Shown: piece by piece, positions 57,858-64,000 of the stretch
Layout of the letters: each line of letters begins with the position of its first letter
Numbering within the stretch: position 1 is the first letter of the stretch
Made by a program: the position numbers and the translations under genes
The notes under the pieces: model-generated
What the model saw: the letters and a program-made list of their open reading frames with translations, nothing else
The model's database searches: none
Told to the model about the DNA's origin: nothing
Assembly: GCF_002259415.1 (NCBI RefSeq)
Contig: NZ_NPFY01000034.1
Span: forward strand, 1 to 64,000
Length of the DNA stretch: 64,000 nucleotides
Source: Rhodococcus sp. 14-2470-1b
GTDB taxonomy: Bacteria > Actinomycetota > Actinomycetes > Mycobacteriales > Mycobacteriaceae
Direction of reading: 5' to 3'

Positions 57858-57919
57858 TTGAACGCAACATCGATTGGTTCACCCGTTCCATGGCGGAACG
57901 GCGTCGAGAAAGAGAATTG

Positions 57920-58951
57920 ATGAAACTTCACACGAGTCACGGCACAGGCCGATCAGGTTCACTCCGCGTGCTCCGCTCCGGCGCCGTTCTCGGGTTGGCG
58001 CTGTGCGCCACAGTGGCGGGATGCTCCAGCACCGGCGGTGCTCCCGAGAGCTCCGGCGGAGGCTCCAATGCAGGCACGGCCGACACACCCCGCGCGACCA
58101 TCGCGATGATCACGCACGAGGTTCCCGGCGACACGTTCTGGGATCTGATCCGCAAGGGCGCAGAAGCCGCAGCTGCGAAGGACAACATCGAGCTGCGCTA
58201 CTCCGCGGACCCGGAAGCTCCCAACCAGGCCAACCTCGTGCAGAGCGCCATCGACTCCGACGTCGACGGTATCGCCGTCACGTTGGCCAAGCCCGACGCC
58301 ATGGCGCCCGCCGTCGAAGCAGCCACCGCAGCAGGCATCCCCGTCGTCGCCTTCAATTCCGGCTACGACACCTGGAAGGACCAGGGAGTCCAGCAGTACT
58401 TCGGCCAGGACGAGACCATCGCTGGTGAAGCCGCAGGCGCCCGTCTGACCGCAGACGGCGCCAAGAAGACGCTGTGCATCATTCAGGAGCAAGGGCAGGT
58501 CGCGCTCGAGTCCCGCTGTGCGGGCGTCACCCAGGGATTCACCGGAGGCAGCACCGAGATCCTGAACGTCAACAGTAAGGACATGCCTTCGGTCGAGGCG
58601 ACGATCACGGCGAAGCTGCAGCAGGATCCCAGCATCGATCACATCGTCGCCCTCGGTGCACCGATTGCGCTGACCGCCGTGCAGTCGAAGGCAAACGCCG
58701 GGAGCGACGCAACCATCGTCACGTTCGACACGAACTCCGCGCTCGTCGACGCCATCAAGGCCGGCGACGTGGCGTGGGCCATCGACCAGCAGCCGTACCT
58801 GCAGGGATACCTCGCAGTCGACTCGCTGTGGCTGTACCTGAACAACGGCAACACCATCGGTGGCGGCACCCCGGTTCTCACCGGTCCCGCGTTCATCGAC
58901 TCGTCCAACATCGACGCCATAGCCGAGTACGCCAAGAACGGAACTCGCTAG
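57920..58951 (+). CDS. sugar ABC transporter substrate-binding lipoprotein
   Basis: A 343-residue lipoprotein from an ATG with GAAAGAGAA upstream. The lipobox is TVAGC at about residues 30-34. The periplasmic-binding fold of the ribose/inositol type follows: ATIAMITHEVPGDTFWDLIR, GIAVTLAKPDAMAPAVEAAT, IPVVAFNSGYD, and VTFDTNSALVDAIKAGDVAW. It captures a sugar or polyol outside the cell for the permease encoded next. Substrate unknown; a FrcB-like role is suggested by the operon. A 15-bp stem-loop after it may set its higher expression. Confidence 0.9.
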   Translation: MKLHTSHGTGRSGSLRVLRSGAVLGLALCATVAGCSSTGGAPESSGGGSNAGTADTPRATIAMITHEVPGDTFWDLIRKGAEAAAAKDNIELRYSADPEAPNQANLVQSAIDSDVDGIAVTLAKPDAMAPAVEAATAAGIPVVAFNSGYDTWKDQGVQQYFGQDETIAGEAAGARLTADGAKKTLCIIQEQGQVALESRCAGVTQGFTGGSTEILNVNSKDMPSVEATITAKLQQDPSIDHIVALGAPIALTAVQSKANAGSDATIVTFDTNSALVDAIKAGDVAWAIDQQPYLQGYLAVDSLWLYLNNGNTIGGGTPVLTGPAFIDSSNIDAIAEYAKNGTR

Positions 58952-58955
58952 GCGC

Positions 58956-58992
58956 GCGCCCGACGCGGCCACCCCTCGGCCGCGTCGGGCGC
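58956..58992 (+). other. 15-bp stem-loop between binding protein and permease genes
   Basis: GCGCCCGACGCGGCC (58956-58970) pairs exactly with GGCCGCGTCGGGCGC (58978-58992) around a 7-base loop. It lies between the binding-protein stop and the permease ribosome-binding site. Such a structure can stabilise the 5' message or partly terminate, giving more binding protein than permease. Confidence 0.75.
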
Positions 58993-59014
58993 CACCAGCA
59001 CGGAAGGATTTGTC

Positions 59015-60073
59015 ATGAGCACACAGGCCGATTTGGATCTGTCGAAGCATACTGTTGTCACCGATGAGCGGGTGAAGAAGCAGAAGCCGTTGCAGCGGTT
59101 GCTGGTTCGTCCGGAGATCGGGGCGTTGTTCGGCGCGATCGTGATCTTCGTTTTCTTCTGCATCGTCGCTCCACCGTTCCGGTCTCCGGAAGCTCTCGCC
59201 ACCGTTCTTTATGCCTCGTCGACGATCGGGATCATGGCGATCGGCGTGTCGTTGTTGATGATCGGTGGGGAGTTCGACCTTTCCACCGGTGTCGCGGTGA
59301 CGTTCTCCTCGATCATGGCCTCGATGATCGCCTACAACCTGCACCTGAACGTCTGGCTGGGATCGCTGCTGGCGCTCGTCCTCGCCCTCGGGGTTGGATT
59401 CCTCAACGGCTATCTGGTGATGAAGACGAAGATTCCCTCGTTCCTGATCACCCTGTCGAGCTTTCTGATGTTGACCGGTATCAACCTCGCGGTCACCAAG
59501 CTCGTCACCGGGCAGGTCGCGACCCCGTCGATCTCGGACATGGCCGGCTTCGACTCGGCGAAGAAGGTCTTCGCCTCGTCCTTCCAGATCGGGGACATCT
59601 CGATTCGCATCACCGTGATCTGGTGGCTGCTGTTCACCGCCATCTCCACCTACGTGCTGATGAAGACCCGGATCGGCAACTGGATCTTCGCCGTCGGCGG
59701 CAACCAGGACTCGGCTCGCGCCATCGGTGTTCCGGTGACGAAGGTCAAGATCGGGCTGTTCATGTTCGTCGGATTCTGCGCCTGGTTCGTCGGCATGCAC
59801 CTGCTGTTCGCGTTCAACACCGTCCAGTCCGGTCAGGGCGTGGGCAACGAATTTCTCTACATCATCGCCGCCGTCATCGGGGGCTGCCTGTTGACCGGTG
59901 GTTTCGGTACGACCATCGGCGCGATGATCGGCGCGTTCATCTTCGGCATGGCCAACCAGGGCATCGTCTACGCCGGATGGAACCCGGACTGGTTCAAGTT
60001 CTTCCTCGGCGCGATGCTGCTGTTCGCGGTCATCGCGAACAACTCCTTCCGCAACTACGCAGCAAAAAGGTGA
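59015..60073 (+). CDS. sugar ABC transporter permease (RbsC/FrcC-like)
   Basis: A 352-residue permease with about nine TM segments. The family motifs are LLMIGGEFDLSTGVAVTFSS, LNGYLVMKTKIPSFLITLSS, GNWIFAVGGNQDSARAIGVP (the ATPase-docking loop) and VIGGCLLTGGFGTTIGAMIG. It is of the ribose/fructose type. GGAAGGA precedes the ATG. It forms a homodimer channel driven by the ATPase encoded 6 bp downstream. Confidence 0.92.
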   Translation: MSTQADLDLSKHTVVTDERVKKQKPLQRLLVRPEIGALFGAIVIFVFFCIVAPPFRSPEALATVLYASSTIGIMAIGVSLLMIGGEFDLSTGVAVTFSSIMASMIAYNLHLNVWLGSLLALVLALGVGFLNGYLVMKTKIPSFLITLSSFLMLTGINLAVTKLVTGQVATPSISDMAGFDSAKKVFASSFQIGDISIRITVIWWLLFTAISTYVLMKTRIGNWIFAVGGNQDSARAIGVPVTKVKIGLFMFVGFCAWFVGMHLLFAFNTVQSGQGVGNEFLYIIAAVIGGCLLTGGFGTTIGAMIGAFIFGMANQGIVYAGWNPDWFKFFLGAMLLFAVIANNSFRNYAAKR

Positions 60074-60079
60074 CCGGTC

Positions 60080-60892
<813 letters not shown>

Positions 60893-60929
60893 GTCACGTC
60901 GCAATTGGGCGACATCGCCGCGCTCGACC

Positions 60930-60973
60930 GGGTCGGCCCGCTTGTCTCTCACCGGAGACAAGCGGGCCGACCC
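60930..60973 (+). terminator. 19-bp terminator hairpin after the sugar ABC operon
   Basis: GGGTCGGCCCGCTTGTCTC (60930-60948) pairs exactly with GAGACAAGCGGGCCGACCC (60955-60973) around TCACCG, followed by ATTTCTC. It ends the operon 37 bases after the ATPase stop. Confidence 0.85.
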
Positions 60974-61075
60974 ATTTCTCGTACGCAATACGTACGCGCA
61001 TCCGCCGTGTACGCGTCGGTGTCGCGCGATAGGTTCCCTGACACGAGGCCGACGAACACTGGCGGTGAGGCGAGC

Positions 61076-61486
61076 ATGAGCGACTATCCCGATGTGCCGG
61101 AAAGCATTCTGAATGTCATCAGAACGGTGTGTTCGACGTTGCCGGAAACCGTCGAGGAACGTGCGTGGACGGGGGTGCGCTGGCGAGTGCGTACCCGGAC
61201 GTTCGCGCACGTGTTGGTGGTGGAACCGGGCAGGCCGGCGTCCTACGCCGACGCTGCGGGACTCGTGGAACCAGCCACGGTGTTGACGTTCCGATCCGAG
61301 GCGCCCGAACTGGACGTGCTGCTGCGGTCCGGGCCGCCGTTCTTCGCGACGCCGTGGGGTCAGGACACGGTGGGGATGCTCGTCGACGACGCCGACGAGG
61401 ACGAACTGTCCGAGCTGCTCACCGACAGTTACTGCCTGCTCGCTCCCCGGAAGTTGGCGGAATCGGTGGATCGTCCGAGCACCTGA
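61076..61486 (+). CDS. MmcQ/YjbR-family protein
   Basis: A 136-residue protein from the ATG at 61076, with GGTGAGGCG upstream. The layout is that of the MmcQ/YjbR fold: LPETVEERAWTGVRWRVRTR, then FAHVLVVE, a central FRSEAPELDVLLRSGPPFFA and WGQDTVGMLVDDADEDELSE LL. The family has a double-wing DNA-binding fold, but its function is unknown. It stands alone after the terminator and lies 26 bp before the nitroreductase gene. Confidence 0.82.
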   Translation: MSDYPDVPESILNVIRTVCSTLPETVEERAWTGVRWRVRTRTFAHVLVVEPGRPASYADAAGLVEPATVLTFRSEAPELDVLLRSGPPFFATPWGQDTVGMLVDDADEDELSELLTDSYCLLAPRKLAESVDRPST

Positions 61487-61512
61487 GTCGTGCCGGTGAC
61501 ACACTCGAAGAC

Positions 61513-62169
61513 ATGACATCGTTCCCCGTACTCGACCTGACCCCGGACGAACTGCTGACCACGACCCGCACCGTGCGGAAAAGATTGGACCTCACCCGTG
61601 AGGTCGACCCGAATCTCGTTCGCGAATGCCTGGAGATCGCGTTGCAAGCACCGTCGGGTTCCAACCGGCAAGGGTGGCAATGGATGGTCGTGACCGACCC
61701 ATCGCTGCGCGCGCAAATCGGGGAGATCTACCGCCAGGAAGTCGAGAAGTACCTGGCGTCGCGAGCGTCGGCGGCAAAACTGTTCGCCGACGATCCCCAA
61801 CGAGCACCGGTGCAGAAGCGAGTCGGAGACAGCGTGGCCTGGCTGGGCGACCACATGGGGGAGGTACCGGTTCTGCTCATCCCGTGTATTCGCGGTGCCG
61901 TCGAGCTTCCGGCAGGTAACCAGGCCGGCCTGTGGGGATCGCTGCTGCCGGCTGCGTGGAGCTACGCGCTGGCGGCCCGCGCGCGTGGACTCGGCACGGC
62001 GTGGACGACGCTGCATCTGTCCCGTGAAGCAGAGGTCGCAGAATTGCTGGGTATCCCGCAGGGCTTCCACCAGGCCGCGCTGATCCCCACCGCGTACTTC
62101 ACCGGTGAGACGTTCAAGCCCGCCCCGCGCGAACCGATCGATTCGGTTCTGCACATGGACAGGTGGTAG
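61513..62169 (+). CDS. nitroreductase family protein
   Basis: A 218-residue FMN-binding nitroreductase. It has TVRKRLDLTREVDPNLVREC at the N-terminus, ALQAPSGSNRQGWQWMVVTD (the FMN-binding loop), GLWGSLLPAAWSYALAARAR and GLGTAWTT, with a normal C-terminus. It reduces nitro- or quinone-type substrates with NAD(P)H. The substrate is not known. It may be co-transcribed with the MmcQ/YjbR gene. It converges on the DUF2470-type protein. Confidence 0.88.
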   Translation: MTSFPVLDLTPDELLTTTRTVRKRLDLTREVDPNLVRECLEIALQAPSGSNRQGWQWMVVTDPSLRAQIGEIYRQEVEKYLASRASAAKLFADDPQRAPVQKRVGDSVAWLGDHMGEVPVLLIPCIRGAVELPAGNQAGLWGSLLPAAWSYALAARARGLGTAWTTLHLSREAEVAELLGIPQGFHQAALIPTAYFTGETFKPAPREPIDSVLHMDRW

Positions 62170-62189
62170 ACGCCGGTGGTGAGGAGGGC

Positions 62190-62984
62190 TCAGCTACGTG
62201 CTCGGCGCGCGAGCTCGACAGTGGCTGCGCGAAGGTCGTCGATCTTGTCTATCGGTGACGCGTAACCGACTCTCGTGGTGGCGTTTCCACGAGGTGTGGT
62301 GACGCTGAGATCGAGGCCGTACCGATCGGCTGTCGTGCATGTCGCGACGGTTGCGTCCGGATATCCGCCGAGGTTCTGCGCCATCGCCAGCAGTGAATCG
62401 GCATGGTCCTCGTTGAGGTGAGAGATCGCGTTCGCCGCTCCGGGAGTCACCGGATCCGCAGTGGCTGCTTCGTAGTCGTCGGCTGTGGCCGAGTCCATGC
62501 GTCCGTAACCTCCCACCCAGCGGGCTCGTTCGACTCGAAGCACCCACAGTGAGAAGTCGCTGTAATCGATGTAGTACTTCGCCGCGGGCACAGCATCCAT
62601 GTGTGCGGCGCGGGCAGCGTCGAGTTCGGATCCGATGGGAGCGTCCACCCGGCCCGCAAGCGTGACCCGAGAGATCGCCAGCGGGTCACTCGCAGTTTCC
62701 GGCGCGACGATCGAGACACTTGCGCGTCGATCACCGTGTAGGTTGCGCCCGTGTTCGGCCATCCGAGAAACACACAACACGGGCGAGCCACCCAGAAGTC
62801 CGTAGGTGACGTACGACGCCCACGGATCACCGTCGGCGGTCAGGCTGGCGAGCGTCGCGATGTTGGTCGATGCAGCGACGGTGCGAGCTTCCTCTGCGGG
62901 CGTCGGTCGGCGGACGTCCTCCACGTCGACGAGCGGGGGAGGAGTGGACGGTGCATCGCCTGGGTCGCCATGATCGAGTGCCAT
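62190..62984 (-). CDS. DUF2470/pyridoxamine oxidase-fold protein (HugZ-like)
   Basis: About 264 residues from the ATG at 62984; an upstream in-frame start is less likely. The split-barrel FMN-binding fold (TNIATLASLTADGDPWASYV, SPVLCVSRMAEHGRNLHGDR) is followed by a C-terminal DUF2470 domain (AISHLNEDHADSLLAMAQNL). This architecture is found in HugZ-like heme-degrading proteins and in plant chloroplast relatives. Heme or another tetrapyrrole could be bound by the DUF2470 His residues (HLNEDHAD); this is inference from the family. Confidence 0.82.
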   Translation of the reverse strand: MALDHGDPGDAPSTPPPLVDVEDVRRPTPAEEARTVAASTNIATLASLTADGDPWASYVTYGLLGGSPVLCVSRMAEHGRNLHGDRRASVSIVAPETASDPLAISRVTLAGRVDAPIGSELDAARAAHMDAVPAAKYYIDYSDFSLWVLRVERARWVGGYGRMDSATADDYEAATADPVTPGAANAISHLNEDHADSLLAMAQNLGGYPDATVATCTTADRYGLDLSVTTPRGNATTRVGYASPIDKIDDLRAATVELARRARS

Positions 62985-63072
62985 GTCGGGCAGTCTACGG
63001 AGTCGCCGTGTGGCGCGGGCAACTCCGTGACGCCGTTTGGAGACCGGCCCGTCTGGGCATGTCAACGCCGTG

Positions 63073-63312
63073 ATGAGGGTGTTACGCACCAACCGGACGG
63101 TGCGAGCGGTAATGGCGGCGATGGGGTTGTTCGTGGTGGTCGCTGCGATCTGGGCCGGCGTGGGGTATGTCTACGCCGACGACAGGAAAGCGGCGTCGGC
63201 GACGACGGTCGGTTTGTGCGTGCTGGGTGTGGGGTGGCTTCTGGTGGCGCTGGCCGTGACGATCAAACTGGTTCGGCTCAAGCTGAGGCGCAAGGCCAGC
63301 ACCGACGAGTAG
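63073..63312 (+). CDS. small two-TM membrane protein
   Basis: A 79-residue protein with two TM segments, at about 12-35 (AVMAAMGLFVVVAAIWAGVG) and 46-66 (LCVLGVGWLLVALAVTIKLV), and a basic C-terminus LRRKASTDE. The start could be the ATG at 63073 or the GTG directly before it. I do not recognise the family. A short hairpin follows its stop. Confidence 0.65.
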   Translation: MRVLRTNRTVRAVMAAMGLFVVVAAIWAGVGYVYADDRKAASATTVGLCVLGVGWLLVALAVTIKLVRLKLRRKASTDE

Positions 63313-63329
63313 TCCGGGGTCACCCCGGA
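63313..63329. terminator. short hairpin after the two-TM gene
   Basis: TCCGGGG pairs with CCCCGGA around TCA immediately after the small gene's stop, in the gap between convergent genes. A weak terminator is likely. Confidence 0.45.
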
Positions 63330-63355
63330 TCAGGTCGTCGATTCCGCGCTGAGTC

Positions 63356-63384
63356 GAAGTCCCGAAGTCCCGAAGTCCCGAAGT
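63356..63384. repeat. 8-bp tandem repeat GAAGTCCC
   Basis: GAAGTCCC occurs three times in a row with a partial fourth in the convergent gap before the monooxygenase gene's stop. The copies are identical, which points to recent slippage. Confidence 0.8.
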
Positions 63385-63653
63385 TACCGACACTCGAACT
63401 CACGTACGTCGGCGGAGAGAATTGCTGCCTGCTGACCGGCATCGGGACCCGAGCCACGAAACGCGTGAAGATGCTCGACGTCGTCCCACCTCTCGTAGAT
63501 GTCGATACGCCCGCTGTCGAGCAGGTCAGCCGCAATGGAGAAGTCCAAGCACCCTTCCGATTCCCTGGCCAGCCGCACTACATCCACACACCCGGCCAGG
63601 TAGGAATCTCTGGAGTTCGCTTCCACGGTGAGGTGCCCAGCAACGATGATCAT
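63384..63653 (-). CDS. ABM-domain monooxygenase-like protein
   Basis: An 89-residue protein of the antibiotic biosynthesis monooxygenase fold: MIIVAGHLTVEANSRDSYLA, ESEGCLDFSIAADLLDSGRI, and YERWDDVEHLHAFRGS. Members act as cofactor-free quinol monooxygenases or as heme-degrading IsdG-like proteins; this one has no clear heme ligands. It is divergent from the VOC-family gene. Confidence 0.85.
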   Translation of the reverse strand: MIIVAGHLTVEANSRDSYLAGCVDVVRLARESEGCLDFSIAADLLDSGRIDIYERWDDVEHLHAFRGSGPDAGQQAAILSADVREFECR

Positions 63654-63702
63654 GTGGGTACCGACATCGCGGTAGCCGAAAACTCATCGCCGAGGAGCAG
63701 CC

Positions 63703-64000
63703 GTGCGGGCACGAAAGATCGTCACCAACCTCACCGTCGCCGACATCGATGCAGCGAAGGGTTTCTACGAGCAGTTCCTGGGCCTGGAGACCCAGGAATT
63801 CAGTCTCGGATGGGTGGCACGGTTCACCGCACCCGACGGCGACGCCAGCGTCCAGCTCGTCACCCGTGACCGGACCTCGCCTGTCGACTCCGTGATGTCG
63901 GTGATGACCGACGACGTCGACGCCGCGTACGACGAAGCGGTCGGCGCCGGGTACGAGATCGTTCATCCGGTGACGGACGAGCCCTGGGGCGTGCGGAGGT
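63703..64000 (+). CDS. VOC-family (glyoxalase-fold) protein, partial
   Basis: The first 99 residues of a glyoxalase/VOC-fold protein, cut by the window end. It has VTNLTVADIDAAKGFYEQFL at the N-terminus, then FTAPDGDASVQLVTRD and DDVDAAYDEAVGAGYEIVHP, the normal beta-alpha-beta order. A GTG start at 63703 has GAGGAG upstream. The substrate is unknown; the fold serves metal-dependent lyases, dioxygenases and resistance proteins. Confidence 0.85.
   Translation, partial: MRARKIVTNLTVADIDAAKGFYEQFLGLETQEFSLGWVARFTAPDGDASVQLVTRDRTSPVDSVMSVMTDDVDAAYDEAVGAGYEIVHPVTDEPWGVRR

Overview
The window is 64 kb of high-GC actinobacterial chromosome. Its gene order matches, nearly gene for gene, the Mycobacterium tuberculosis stretch Rv1822 (pgsA2) to Rv1854c (ndh), but with rhodococcal insertions and without PE/PPE or VapBC genes. 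GTG and TTG starts, 4-nt stop/start overlaps, a GarA/PknG-type switch protein, an IdeR-type iron box and a GuaB1 all point to the Mycobacteriales. A Rhodococcus or close relative (Nocardiaceae) is the best guess. I saw no tRNA, rRNA, insertion sequence, phage gene or CRISPR array.

Layout. (1) 1-8.9 kb, accessory: an alpha/beta hydrolase, a PIG-L deacetylase, a PacL1-CtpC metal efflux pair, a protealysin-like protease with its emfourin-type inhibitor, a KstD-like flavoprotein and a deazaflavin-type nitroreductase. (2) 8.9-18.3 kb, conserved core: pgsA2, DUF881-sbp-DUF881, gcvH, garA, ftsR, a DUF151 nuclease-like gene, a second MerR gene, then a tandem glycine riboswitch and gcvP. (3) 18.3-31 kb, mostly minus strand: metallophosphoesterase, VWA protein, malate synthase G, two CNNM/CBS membrane proteins, guaB1, a DMT transporter and a DEAD-box helicase. 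(4) 31-36.7 kb: DUF4262 protein with an SOS-like box, gnd, a second DEAD-box helicase with ten-residue tandem repeats, and an M56 protease/BlaI pair. (5) 36.8-45.4 kb, insertion relative to M. tuberculosis: an esterase/aminoacyl-phospholipid synthase pair and an iron-chelate ABC importer with an IdeR-type box, followed by a probable iron-regulated small RNA that corresponds in position to mycobacterial MrsI. (6) 45.4-53.6 kb: PaaI thioesterase, a DUF6986 lyase, urease operon (ureAB fused, C, F, G, D, plus an ArsR regulator) and NDH-2. (7) 53.9-57.8 kb: a tightly coupled four-gene operon of two polytopic membrane proteins, a one-TM peptide and a cupredoxin-like lipoprotein, for which I know no function. 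(8) 57.8-64 kb: a FrcBCA-like sugar ABC importer and small housekeeping or redox genes.

How the parts fit. The core joins one-carbon and nitrogen control (glycine cleavage, its riboswitch, GarA) to glyoxylate use (malate synthase G), purine salvage (GuaB1), NADPH supply (Gnd) and urea nitrogen (urease). Iron appears twice: the importer with its box, and the sRNA candidate just downstream. The most novel-looking items are the 53.9-57.8 kb operon, the sRNA candidate at about 45.24-45.34 kb, the RDD-FecCD fusion and the esterase/aminoacyl-lipid synthase pair. Functions are read from motifs and gene order only; no search was run.
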